The translations under genes and the position numbers were made by a program. Positions 51,369 through 59,650 of a DNA stretch of 64,000 nt are shown here, piece by piece. The notes beneath the pieces were generated by a model. It was not told the DNA's origin. It was given only the letters and a program-made list of their open reading frames with translations, and made no database searches. The DNA comes from Haloarcula salinisoli (lineage in GTDB: Archaea > Halobacteriota > Halobacteria > Halobacteriales > Haloarculaceae), in NCBI RefSeq assembly GCF_019599405.1, contig NZ_RKLQ01000002.1, positions 944,052-1,008,051 on the forward strand, written 5' to 3'. The first letter of the stretch is position 1. Each line of letters opens with the position of its first letter.

Positions 51369-52375
51369 ACTATCGCCTCCAACAGCTCCTCTGGAATCTC
51401 GCCCCTGACCGGGTCGGTCGCGGGCGCGTCGATGGCCTCGCCGTAGGCGGCGACGGCGTCGGCGGCCGCGTCGTCACCGAGTCCTCGGGTGTTCAGGGCG
51501 CCGGCGACGACCGAGGCATCCGATACCGGGGCGGCCACCCGCTCGTAGAGGTCGGCGTACTCGGCCGGCGAGGGCAGTTCGAACGACTCGTAGCCGTGGA
51601 CCCGCTCGCGGCCGACCTCGTGGCACATGACCAGGGCGTCCGGCGCCGACCCGTGGAGGATACTCGTCGTCACACCGGAGTACGCTGGGTGGCCGAGCGC
51701 GCCCTGGCCCTCCACCACGACGAGGTCCATCCCCACCGGTGTCTCGACGAGCCGTTCGACCGCGCCGGCGGCGTAGTCCGAGACGACGCGGTCGACGACG
51801 ATGCCCCACCCCTCGATGACGACGCCGGTCTGTCCCGTCGGCACGACGACGGCGTCGAGGCCCCGCTCGCGGGCCGCGTCCCGGAGTTCGTAGGCCGTGG
51901 TCATCTTCCCCGTCGAGCAGTCGGTGCCGACGGTGGTGACGACGGTCGCCTCGACCTCGCCCGCACTGGCGTCGGCCACCGTGAGGTTCTCGGGTGGTTT
52001 CCGCACGTCGACGAGCTTCCCGCCGTATTCGGCGGCCAGTTCGGCGAACTCCTCGTCGTCGGTGAGAAAGTAGTGCAGTCCCGAGAGGACGTTACAGCCC
52101 CGCTCTAGGGCCGCTCGAACGTCGGGCCGCCATGACTCCTCGAAGCTACCGCCGATGGGCGCGACGCCGATTACGAGGGCGTCTATCTCGGGAACCTCGT
52201 CCATCGACCCGACGATTGGGGCGTCCTGGACGTCCGGCAGATGGTCGGCGACCCGTCCACCGGCTCGCTCGCGGTCCAGCACGGCCCGCACCTCGTGGTC
52301 ACCGTAGCGCAACAGCCCCACCGCTGTCTTGGCGCGGTCGGGAAACGAATCGTGGGCGAGGACGGCGACCTGCAT
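51365..52375 (-). CDS. DUF1611 protein, DgcN-like N-acyltransferase
   Basis: This 336-residue protein has a Rossmann-like N-terminus (MQVAVLAHDSFPDRAKTAVG) and a P-loop-type part, VVTTVGTDCSTGKMTTAYEL, near residue 140. QTGVVIEGWG and VVVEGQGALGHPAYSGVTT follow. DUF1611 includes DgcN, an N-acetyltransferase acting on D-glutamate. The start at 52375 is chosen over an upstream Cys-rich extension. It is the first gene of a two-gene operon with the epimerase. Confidence 0.8.
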   Translation of the reverse strand: MQVAVLAHDSFPDRAKTAVGLLRYGDHEVRAVLDRERAGGRVADHLPDVQDAPIVGSMDEVPEIDALVIGVAPIGGSFEESWRPDVRAALERGCNVLSGLHYFLTDDEEFAELAAEYGGKLVDVRKPPENLTVADASAGEVEATVVTTVGTDCSTGKMTTAYELRDAARERGLDAVVVPTGQTGVVIEGWGIVVDRVVSDYAAGAVERLVETPVGMDLVVVEGQGALGHPAYSGVTTSILHGSAPDALVMCHEVGRERVHGYESFELPSPAEYADLYERVAAPVSDASVVAGALNTRGLGDDAAADAVAAYGEAIDAPATDPVRGEIPEELLEAIV

Positions 52376-52412
52376 ACGTGGAGGGTCGCCGGGACAGTGC
52401 CTAAAGCTAGGG

Positions 52413-53309
52413 TTACGGGACGACCAGCCGCACGGTCCACAGCGACCGCACCGCATCGGCAAGCGCGTCTTCGGGGTCGCCGGTGGCGTCGACCGCCCTC
52501 GTCACCGCGGCCCGCTCGTCGAACTCGTGGATGACCGACCCCTCGCCGACGACGTAGAGGGTCTCGGGGTCGACCTCGTCGATGGCCGCGCGACAGCGCT
52601 CGACGTGGTTCTCTATCTGCTGGTCGCGCAGGCGCTCGAATCGGGACTGGGAGAACCCGCCCTTGGAGTGTTGGCTCTTCAGCTCGGAGTCGAAGCCGTG
52701 GAACGCCGTCCGCTCCCGACCGTCGTACTCGCCGAGTGCGAACAGGTCAGAACGAACGAGCGCGACGGTGTGGGCACCGACCGGTTCGAACCACGAGCGC
52801 TCGAACTGGACGCCGTCGTCCCACCCGGCGAACGGTTCGGGTGGAACGGGGACCGAGAGACACGCGGACAGCAGGCCCGCGTCGTCGGTGACCGCGAGAC
52901 ACGGCGCGGTGCCGGCCACGGTCTCGCTGCGGTCGCCAAAGGCATCCCTGACTGCGTCGGGCACGTCGTGCTCACCGGCGACGTAGGCGGTAAAGACGCC
53001 TTCCGGCTCTGTCTCGAAGGCGGCCAGCCGGTCGAGTATCTCACCGACGCGGTGGCCGTGGAGACGTTCGGCAGTACTGTCACCGCTGGCGCTGCCGTCG
53101 CCCGACTGCAGGCGCTCGACGCGGTCCTCGAGTTCGGCGACGCGGTCCTCCAGTCGGTTCTCCCGCTCTTCGGCCCGCTGGCGAGCCGTCGTCGCCTCGG
53201 CGCGCCGGTCCTCCTCCGCGTCGAGTTGCCGTTCGAGGTGGCGCTTTTCCTCTTCGAGCTCGGCGACGCGCTCTTTCAGGGACGCCCGTCCCAGCAACCG
53301 GTCCAGCAT
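52413..53309 (-). CDS. Vms1/eRF1-like peptidyl-tRNA hydrolase domain protein
   Basis: This 298-residue protein starts with a coiled coil (about 10-70), then an eRF1-like VLRF domain. SELKSQHSKGGFSQSRFERL carries the Gln expected in the Vms1 active loop (GGxSQ). Vms1/ANKZF1 releases chains from stalled ribosome complexes in eukaryotes. Archaeal relatives are proposed to do the same. The length and end (LWTVRLVVP) look complete. Confidence 0.75.
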   Translation of the reverse strand: MLDRLLGRASLKERVAELEEEKRHLERQLDAEEDRRAEATTARQRAEERENRLEDRVAELEDRVERLQSGDGSASGDSTAERLHGHRVGEILDRLAAFETEPEGVFTAYVAGEHDVPDAVRDAFGDRSETVAGTAPCLAVTDDAGLLSACLSVPVPPEPFAGWDDGVQFERSWFEPVGAHTVALVRSDLFALGEYDGRERTAFHGFDSELKSQHSKGGFSQSRFERLRDQQIENHVERCRAAIDEVDPETLYVVGEGSVIHEFDERAAVTRAVDATGDPEDALADAVRSLWTVRLVVP

Positions 53310-53392
53310 TGGCTGTACTGCATCCGGCGACCGGCTTAAAAGTGCCTGCCCGTGCCGACCAGTCGTATTAACTTAGGCGAGTTGGACTGCAA

Positions 53393-53493
53393 ACAGCCAG
53401 AAAGCCCCCGCGTTCTCGACTCGCGCGGCTCGCTGCGCTCCGGTAGGTGCTTGCTTCGCCGGGCTTCGTCGAGAACGCGGCCCCTTTCAGTCC
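53393..53493 (+). ncRNA. Family A structured element, copy A6
   Basis: It starts ACAGCCAGAAAGCCCC (53393-53408) and ends CCCCTTTCAGTCCC (53480-53493). The arms CCGCGTTCTCGAC (53408-53420) and GTCGAGAACGCGG (53468-53480) are perfectly complementary. TATTAACTTA (53366-53375) is centred about 23 bases upstream of the start. Confidence 0.7.
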
Positions 53494-53525
53494 CACCCGT
53501 AGCCGGTTGGCCAATCAGCGTGGGT

Positions 53526-53637
53526 GGGACTGAAAGGGGCGGCTGGCTCCGGGAAGGCGGGCGACGTAAGCACCGCAGGCCGAAGGCCGAGGAGCGCAAC
53601 GAGCCCCCCGACCGGAGCCAGCCGGGGCTTTCTGGCT
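53526..53637 (-). ncRNA. Family A structured element, copy A7
   Basis: On the plus strand it runs from GGGACTGAAAGGGGC (53526-53540) to GGGGCTTTCTGGCT (53624-53637). The arms GGCTGGCTCCGG (53541-53552) and CCGGAGCCAGCC (53612-53623) are perfect. TAAACTAAAC (53656-53665) is centred about 24 bases from the RNA start on the minus strand. Tail-to-tail with A6 across a 32-base spacer that itself begins ACCC and ends GGGT. Confidence 0.7.
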
Positions 53638-53686
53638 CTCTGAGAGGGTAGCTGCTAAACTAAACACCGCTTCTCGACCCGACGGG

Positions 53687-54046
53687 CTACACTGCGCTGT
53701 CGGGCACGACGTCGCTCGTGTCCGCGACGGACAGCAGCTGGGCCGCGTGGTCGGCCTTCGCGAGGAACACCTCGCTCAGACTCGGCGGGTTCCGGATGTC
53801 CGCGTCCGCGAGTACTTCCTCCGGGACCGCGAGCGTGTCCGCCGGGACCTCCTCGTCGCCCCGGACGGGGAAGTGACGCCGGCCGAGTTTCATCACCAGC
53901 GGCAGGTCTGTCCGTGTTACGCCCTCGTCGCCGTACAGCTGTCGATTCACTCGCTCGTGCTGGTCACGACACATCGCGGCCCCGCCCTCGCGTGGTTCGA
54001 CGTAGAGCCGGCCGAGGTAGTAGCCGCGTGAAAACTGTTCGAACAT
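53687..54046 (-). CDS. Conserved haloarchaeal protein (DUF5802-like)
   Basis: This 119-residue protein starts MFEQFSRGYYLGRLYVEPRE, a start typical of a small haloarchaeal family that I take as DUF5802. It has a PVRGDEEVPADTLAVPEEVL middle and a final helix. No known function. The TATA box at 54073-54080 on the other strand supports ATG 54046 as a leaderless start. The nine extra codons upstream are not used. Confidence 0.65.
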   Translation of the reverse strand: MFEQFSRGYYLGRLYVEPREGGAAMCRDQHERVNRQLYGDEGVTRTDLPLVMKLGRRHFPVRGDEEVPADTLAVPEEVLADADIRNPPSLSEVFLAKADHAAQLLSVADTSDVVPDSAV

Positions 54047-54072
54047 CGGTACGCGTGAACGATGCACACACA

Positions 54073-54080
54073 TATATAAA
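54073..54080 (-). promoter_or_regulatory. TATA box of the 53687-54046 gene
   Basis: TTTATATA on the minus strand lies about 30 bases upstream of ATG 54046 and predicts a leaderless message. Confidence 0.55.
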
Positions 54081-54260
54081 AGCCTTCGCCGAAATCCTCT
54101 TGTCGTCGGGCTATTCTACCACACGCAGTTGTTCGATACGCTGTCACCAGTGCGGTTGCCTGGCGTGGCGCCGGCTGTTCTCGAATACCGGTGAGACGAT
54201 CACACCACGAGGTGGGACTCGTACCGACAGGGTTTCACACCGCCGTCCTGCATCCTCTGT

Positions 54261-54896
54261 ATGGAGAGTCGGGGGCCGCTCCCACGGCGGTACGCGCGGT
54301 ACTACCTGGAGAACGCGCCGAGTCTGGTGTGGCTGGTCGTCGTCAACAGCGTGGCTATCCTCGTGGGCGTTCGGTACTACGTCGAGACGATGCCGGGCGT
54401 CTCGACCTTTCTCTGGCCGCTGTACGCCGATTCGCCGACGGCTCTGTTCCTGATGACGCTGTCGCTGGTGACGCTGTGGCCGTTCCTGGGTGACTCGCTG
54501 GAGGACGTGCCGGTAAACCGGCCGCTGGCCTACCTCCACACTATCGCGCTGGTGTGGCTGCTGAAGATGGGTATCTGGACGGTCGTCGCGCTGAACCTCG
54601 GTTTTACCGTCTACTTCCCCGCGCTGTGGGCGTACTTCGGTATCATCGTCACCCACGTGGGCTTCATCGCAGAGGGGGCGCTGGTCCCCCATTACGCACG
54701 GACGACCCGCGGAGCGCTGGCGACGGCGCTGGTCCTGGCGCTGGCGAACGACCTCTTAGACTACGGCTTTGGTTACTATCCGCCGCTGCGATACGAGCCC
54801 GGGCCGGCCCTCGTCGTCGCCACCGTGGCCCTGTCGGTGGGGTCGGTGGCAGTGGCGGCCCGATGGCTGCCGAGGCTAGAGGAGAGCGGTGAATAA
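54261..54896 (+). CDS. DUF1405 membrane protein
   Basis: This 211-residue protein has six predicted helices and matches DUF1405: YYLENAPSLVWLVVVNSVAI near the start, FLWPLYADSPTALFLMTLSL and IVTHVGFIAEGALVPHYA. The family occurs in Bacillus and haloarchaea with no known role. ATG 54261 starts MESRGPLPRRYARYY. No partner gene is visible. Open frames on the other strand here are shadows. Confidence 0.8.
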   Translation: MESRGPLPRRYARYYLENAPSLVWLVVVNSVAILVGVRYYVETMPGVSTFLWPLYADSPTALFLMTLSLVTLWPFLGDSLEDVPVNRPLAYLHTIALVWLLKMGIWTVVALNLGFTVYFPALWAYFGIIVTHVGFIAEGALVPHYARTTRGALATALVLALANDLLDYGFGYYPPLRYEPGPALVVATVALSVGSVAVAARWLPRLEESGE

Positions 54897-54991
54897 ACGC
54901 TCTTGGACTAGCTCGGTGCGTCTCGCGGGCACGTGAACGACACGAACGAACGACCCGGTTTTTAATTGGGGGTTGTGATAGACGCTGATAG

Positions 54992-55840
54992 ATGACTCAC
55001 CGGCACACGCTGCTGGTCGTGTCGGTCGCCCTCGCCATGCTGGTCTCACCGACCATCCTGGCCCAGGAGACCGCGACGGCGACCCGCAACACGACCAACG
55101 AGAGCGGGGAAACCGCTGGGATGGGGGCGCAGTTGACTGCCTTTACCCAGTCTAGCTCCACCGCGCTGAACGATTCCGTCGAGAACGGGATGTGGAAAGC
55201 TGGCTTCAACCAGTCCAACGCCAGTGAACGGGGACAGCTCGTCCGAAACCGGGCCGGGAAACTGGAACAGCGCCTGGAGCGGCTCCAGCGACAGAACGCG
55301 AGCCTGCAGGAGCGCTACGAGAGCGGCAATGTCACCGAACCAGCCTACATCGCCCAGCAGAGCCGACTTAGCGCCCGTATCGACGGGCTACAGGCGGCGA
55401 TAAACGACACCGACGAGGCCGCGGCCCAGGCCGGTGTGAACGATAGTCAGCTCGAACGCCTCCGACAGAACGCCTCGGAACTACGAGGGCCGGAAGTCGC
55501 AGCCATCGCCCGCGGGCTGGGCGGCGGCCCGCCGGCGAACCGCGGCCCGCCCGAAGACCGCGGCCCGCCCGAAGACCGCGGCGAGCGGGGCCAGTCGACC
55601 GGTGAGGGCGACCGCGGGGCGTCTGCGAACAAGACGACCGGGCCCAGCGGACAGGCTGACGCCGGTGGGAACACCACCAACGAAACGGGCGCGTCGGATA
55701 GTTCTCCGGGCGCCAGCGACGACGATTCCGCGGGCGACACCGGTGGTGATTCTGGTAGTCGGGGCGGTGGCTCTGCGGGCAGCGACAACCGTGGTGGCGG
55801 ACAGGGCGGCGCCGACGCGCCGGGCCGGTCGAAGAACTGA
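54992..55840 (+). CDS. Secreted coiled-coil protein with Gly/Asp-rich tail
   Basis: This 282-residue protein has a signal peptide (HTLLVVSVALAMLVSPTILA) and N-x-T sequons. A coiled coil (about 75-130; LEQRLERLQRQNASLQERYE) and a low-complexity tail with RGPPEDRGPPEDRG and Gly/Ser/Asp-rich sequence follow. It lies 50 bases before an ArsR-type regulator, a pairing I have a sense of in haloarchaea. Function unknown. Confidence 0.65.
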   Translation: MTHRHTLLVVSVALAMLVSPTILAQETATATRNTTNESGETAGMGAQLTAFTQSSSTALNDSVENGMWKAGFNQSNASERGQLVRNRAGKLEQRLERLQRQNASLQERYESGNVTEPAYIAQQSRLSARIDGLQAAINDTDEAAAQAGVNDSQLERLRQNASELRGPEVAAIARGLGGGPPANRGPPEDRGPPEDRGERGQSTGEGDRGASANKTTGPSGQADAGGNTTNETGASDSSPGASDDDSAGDTGGDSGSRGGGSAGSDNRGGGQGGADAPGRSKN

Positions 55841-55890
55841 CGGCCTGGCGAGGGTCAACCTTTTTAACCACGACCCATTACCCCAGGTGA

Positions 55891-56538
55891 ATGGACTCCG
55901 CCGAGTTGCTCGACCTGCTTGGAAACGCCAACCGCCGGCGGATTCTGCGGCTGCTCGCGCACAAGCCCTGTTACGTGACCGAGATAAGCGAGTATCTCGG
56001 CGTCAGCCCGAAAGCTGTCATCGACCACCTCAAGAAGTTAGAGGGGGCGGGGCTGGTCGAGTCCCGGACCGACGACCAGCGCCGGAAGTACTTCTCCATC
56101 TCGCGGAACCTCCGGCTCGAAGTCCGGGTCTCGCCGTACGAGTTCGGGACCAAGAGCGCCTATCCAACGAGTGCCGGACTGGATATCTCGACCTGCCGGC
56201 ACCTCTCTATCGAGGTCGAGGACGAGGACGGCGGTGACCTCCGGGACCTCGCGCGACAGCTCAGCCGGCTCGAACAGCTGGAAAACGAGCTCTCACTGGC
56301 CCAGCGGTGGGTCCAGGGCCGGGTGACCGACGTTCGGGACCGCTTCGACGAGGCCATCGAGAACGGCGAGGGGCGGCTGTACGCCGAGCTGGTGAGCGCG
56401 CTCACCCAGGGGCCGCTGTCGGTCCAATCACTGTCTCGTGAGGTCGAGGCCCCGCCGGAACTCGTCGAGAAGGCGCTGGGTCGTCTCGCGGAGGAGGACG
56501 TCGTCGAGCGGACCGACGAGGGCTGGCAGCTCCGCTAG
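55891..56538 (+). CDS. ArsR-type winged-helix transcription regulator
   Basis: This 215-residue protein has an N-terminal winged HTH: LLDLLGNANRRRILRLLAHK, CYVTEISEYLGVSPKAVIDH and LKKLEGAGLVESRTDDQRRK. A central part with a helix-rich LARQLSRLEQLENELSLAQR and a second winged HTH-like segment (GPLSVQSLSREVEAPPELVE) complete it. It probably forms a dimer and may regulate the secreted protein before it. The stop overlaps the end of the convergent membrane gene. Confidence 0.8.
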   Translation: MDSAELLDLLGNANRRRILRLLAHKPCYVTEISEYLGVSPKAVIDHLKKLEGAGLVESRTDDQRRKYFSISRNLRLEVRVSPYEFGTKSAYPTSAGLDISTCRHLSIEVEDEDGGDLRDLARQLSRLEQLENELSLAQRWVQGRVTDVRDRFDEAIENGEGRLYAELVSALTQGPLSVQSLSREVEAPPELVEKALGRLAEEDVVERTDEGWQLR

Positions 56539-57020
56539 AGCTCCCGGGTCAGCCCGTCGCGCAAGTCGCGCCCGAAGTAGTGACCCACGACAGCCAGCAC
56601 GAGGCCGACAGCGGCGGCGATAGCGAACAGGCGCGTCCCGTCCAGGCCGGCAAGCACCTGTGGAAGCAGCGAGGTGACGACCGCCAGCCCGGCGAGCACA
56701 CCGCCGGCGACGGCCGTCTCGACGTATCGACGCTCGCGGTCCAGCAGCCCGTGGAGGAACGAGCCGATGGGGATGCCGGCGAAGGCCGTGAACGGAATCA
56801 TCGGGATGAGGCTCCCGAGCGTCATCCCGGCCCCGACGGCGACGAACGCGACTATCAGCGCCCGGACCGAAACGTAGCTGCCGCTGGATTCCTCGGCCGT
56901 CTCAGTGGCGTCTTCGGACAGTGAACCGAGTGTGGTGTCCGTCGTGTCGGTGGCAGTCGTCGCCACCGACTGGGCGTCCGCGTCCGATTCGCGGGTTCGA
57001 TCCGCCGTCTGTTCGGACAT
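56535..57020 (-). CDS. Hypothetical membrane protein with acidic N-terminus
   Basis: This 161-residue protein has a Thr/Asp/Glu-rich N-terminus of about 48 residues. Four helices follow (about 50-72, 75-90, 100-118 and 130-148). The IPFTAFAGIPIGSFLHGLLD segment hints at a DUF456- or DUF5518-like fold, without certainty. It converges with the ArsR-type gene (4-base overlap). Confidence 0.55.
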   Translation of the reverse strand: MSEQTADRTRESDADAQSVATTATDTTDTTLGSLSEDATETAEESSGSYVSVRALIVAFVAVGAGMTLGSLIPMIPFTAFAGIPIGSFLHGLLDRERRYVETAVAGGVLAGLAVVTSLLPQVLAGLDGTRLFAIAAAVGLVLAVVGHYFGRDLRDGLTREL

Positions 57021-57087
57021 ACGTATACTCCGCTAGCGTGACGTATGTCCTTTATGGGCGCTGTCTGACGCCCGTCAGCCGCCGGGT

Positions 57088-57154
57088 GACCCCGGCAGCG
57101 GTCCGGCCGGGGTCGACTCCTGGTGGCACCGGCAGCGGTCGGGCCGGGGTCGAA
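57088..57154. repeat. Tandem hairpin repeat upstream of gatD
   Basis: GACCCCGGC (57088-57096) pairs with GCCGGGGTC (57106-57114). A second near-identical unit (CCGGCAGCGGTCGGGCCGGG) follows 37 bases downstream. The two lie between the divergent membrane gene and gatD. They could be terminator-like or regulatory. Confidence 0.5.
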
Positions 57155-57192
57155 CGAGTGGGTTCAAGTCACGGCAGCCAGAACTGGCGGAT

Positions 57193-58440
57193 ATGAACGC
57201 AGGCGACCGGGTCCGTGTCGACCGCGCGGACCAGCGCTACGAGGGCGTCTTGCTCCCGTCCAGCACCGACGACCATCTGGTGGTCAAGCTCGACGGGGGG
57301 TACAACGTGGGTATCGACCGTGACGAAGCGAGCGTCGACGTACTCGAATCCGACGTCTACGACGTCGAGAGCGCCCAGGACGAGGAGAGCAGCTCCGAAA
57401 TCGAGTTCGACGACGACCTCCCGACGGTGTCGCTCATCTCGACCGGCGGGACCATCGCCTCGACCGTCGACTACCGCACCGGCGCGGTGACGGCGCAGTT
57501 CGACGCCGAGGACGTCCTCCGGGCGGTGCCCGACCTCGCGGGAATGGCCAACTACCGCGGGCGCGTCGTCGCCAACATCCTCTCTGAGAACATGACGCCG
57601 GCGGTGTGGCAGGACCTCGCCCGCGCCGTCTACGACGAGATCGAGGCCGGGGCCGACGGCGTCGTCGTCATGCATGGCACCGACACGATGCAGTTCACCG
57701 CCTCGGCACTTTCTTTCATGCTCGATACGCCGGTGCCCATCGTCTTCACGGGCAGCCAGCGCTCGGCGGACCGTCCTTCCTCGGACAACGTGATGAACGC
57801 CGTCTCCGCGGTCGAGGCGGCCACGAGCGACTGCGCCGAGGTGCTCGTCTGTATGCACGCCGGGGAGTCAGACGACCGCTGTGCCCTCCACCGGGGCACT
57901 CGCGTGCGCAAGAACCACACCTCCCGCCGGGACGCCTTCGAGACGGTAGGTGCGAAGCCGCTGGGCACCGTGGATTACGACACCGACGGGGACAACTCGG
58001 TGTCGTTCCACCGGGAGTACCAGTCCCGGGGCGAGCAGGAGCTGGCCCTGCACGACGATCTGGCGACCGACGTCGAACTCGTCAAGTTCACGCCGGGCAT
58101 GGACACCGCCGTCCTCGAAGCGGCCGCCCAGAGCAGCGACGGCCTCGTCATCGAGGGCACCGGGCTGGGCCACGTCAACACGGACTGGATATCCGTCGTC
58201 GACGACCTGGATATCCCCGTCGTGATGACCAGTCAGTGTCTGGAAGGCCGGGTCTGTGACCGCGTCTACGACACCGGCCGGGACCTGCTCGATGCGGGCG
58301 TTATCGAGGGCGAGGATATGCTGCCCGGCACTGCGAAGGTCAAGCTGATGTGGGCGCTGGCAAACAGCGACGACGTCGCGGACACGATGGGCGAGCCCCT
58401 GGCGGGCGAGATTCAGCAGCGGTCGACGCCGTGGCTGTGA
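57193..58440 (+). CDS. gatD: Glu-tRNA(Gln) amidotransferase subunit D
   Basis: This 415-residue protein has an N-terminal small beta domain (about 1-70) and an asparaginase-type domain. VSLISTGGTIASTVDYRTGA (catalytic Thr), VVMHGTDTMQFTASALSFML (second Thr-Asp pair) and VVMTSQCLEGRVCDRVYDTG follow. With GatE it turns Glu-tRNA(Gln) into Gln-tRNA(Gln) in archaea. gatE is not in this window. The start at 57193 is the first ATG after the hairpin repeat. Confidence 0.93.
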   Translation: MNAGDRVRVDRADQRYEGVLLPSSTDDHLVVKLDGGYNVGIDRDEASVDVLESDVYDVESAQDEESSSEIEFDDDLPTVSLISTGGTIASTVDYRTGAVTAQFDAEDVLRAVPDLAGMANYRGRVVANILSENMTPAVWQDLARAVYDEIEAGADGVVVMHGTDTMQFTASALSFMLDTPVPIVFTGSQRSADRPSSDNVMNAVSAVEAATSDCAEVLVCMHAGESDDRCALHRGTRVRKNHTSRRDAFETVGAKPLGTVDYDTDGDNSVSFHREYQSRGEQELALHDDLATDVELVKFTPGMDTAVLEAAAQSSDGLVIEGTGLGHVNTDWISVVDDLDIPVVMTSQCLEGRVCDRVYDTGRDLLDAGVIEGEDMLPGTAKVKLMWALANSDDVADTMGEPLAGEIQQRSTPWL

Positions 58441-58513
58441 ACCGCCCGGGATAATTTCACGCCGCAGTGCGCGAAACCGATTGACTTTTATCCATGTCCT
58501 ATCAGGACGTATT

Positions 58514-59650
58514 ATGCGAAAGACAGCGCTGTCGGTACTCCTGGTTGCCATGGTGGTTCTCTCGGGCTGTTCGGCTCTGGAGAACACGGGTGGCAGTCAG
58601 ACGCCGTCGGCGACCGGAACACCGGTCGAGACGGCGACGCCGACACAGACGGACATGGGGATGGCAAACGGGTCGGAGACAGAGACACCGGCGCAGTTCG
58701 ACGCGTCGGTCCGGTACCCGAACGGCGGCGTCGCCGGCAACGAGTCGATAGTCCGGATAGACGTCGAGAACACCGGCGGCCAGCAGGGGCAGTACAACGC
58801 CACCCTGACCGCCGACGGCGAGCAGGTCGCGACCGAGTCGGTCACGCTCGACGGCGGGGCGTCCACGACTGTCTCGCTCACGCACACGTTCGAGACCACC
58901 GGCCAGCACGACCTCTCGACGGGCACCAGTAGCAGGACGATACAGGTGTACGATTCGGCCCGCAACTTCACCGACGCGGCGATGGAGCGAGTCGAGACCG
59001 CCCGTATCGAGGAGTCCAACACGGTCGACGCGGCCGTGTCGGCCAACGAGACGACGTTCAATATCACTGCCGAGGGCTCGGCGACTATCCGGAAGAACTA
59101 CGCCGCCGAGACCCAGTACAGGAACGTAACGACGCGGACCACGCTCTTCGGTCAGACCTCTGTCGAGCGGACAGAGGAGTGGACGGTCGACGGGACGGTC
59201 TTCAGCCGGACCATCGGTGACGACGGGGAGCGCGACTACACCCGCGAGCCGTCCGACGAGTTCGAGGACGACAACCCACTGGAGAACGACACGGTTCTCG
59301 ACTACCTCAGCACCGAACACACCGACGACGAGTACGTGTTCATCGTCGAGACCGAGAACTCCGCCGAGTCGACAGAACTGCTGCGCTCCTTCCGTGAGAG
59401 CGACGATGAGAGCGACAACAGTGGACCGTCCGCCGAGTCCATCGACGAGCTCTACTTCGAACTCCGGTACGACCGCCAGACCGGGCGCAGTACCACAGAG
59501 TTGATACGATTCAATGCCAGGAGCGGGGAAGATTACGATTCGTTCGAGTTCACCAGCCGACGGGAGTACGTCGCGTTCAACGAGACGGTGTCGGTCGAGG
59601 TCCCCGGCGAGGTACGGGACCGTGCGACGCCGGTGAACGACAGCGGCTGA
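58514..59650 (+). CDS. Lipoprotein with CARDB-like domain
   Basis: This 378-residue protein has a lipobox (VVLSGCSAL) near residue 15-23 and a Thr-rich linker. A CARDB/DUF11-like domain (about 60-145; VRIDVENTGGQQGQYNATLT) and a C-terminal domain of unknown type (about 160-378) follow. The start at 58514 is preferred because the lipobox then sits at a normal distance. A degenerate copy of the CARDB region follows it. Confidence 0.75.
   Translation: MRKTALSVLLVAMVVLSGCSALENTGGSQTPSATGTPVETATPTQTDMGMANGSETETPAQFDASVRYPNGGVAGNESIVRIDVENTGGQQGQYNATLTADGEQVATESVTLDGGASTTVSLTHTFETTGQHDLSTGTSSRTIQVYDSARNFTDAAMERVETARIEESNTVDAAVSANETTFNITAEGSATIRKNYAAETQYRNVTTRTTLFGQTSVERTEEWTVDGTVFSRTIGDDGERDYTREPSDEFEDDNPLENDTVLDYLSTEHTDDEYVFIVETENSAESTELLRSFRESDDESDNSGPSAESIDELYFELRYDRQTGRSTTELIRFNARSGEDYDSFEFTSRREYVAFNETVSVEVPGEVRDRATPVNDSG

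Noticed and set aside
53481-53540. CRISPR repeat-like sequence
   Set aside because: GTGGGACTGAAAG in family A looks like the 3' part of haloarchaeal CRISPR repeats, but there is no regular repeat-spacer spacing and no cas gene. The copies are inverted and dispersed.
54144-54692. 182-codon minus-strand frame over the DUF1405 gene
   Set aside because: His/Arg/Gln-rich product without known motifs and antisense to a recognised gene.
57161-57185. tRNA-like GGGTTCAAGTC before gatD
   Set aside because: It looks like a T-arm, but upstream bases do not form acceptor, D or anticodon arms.
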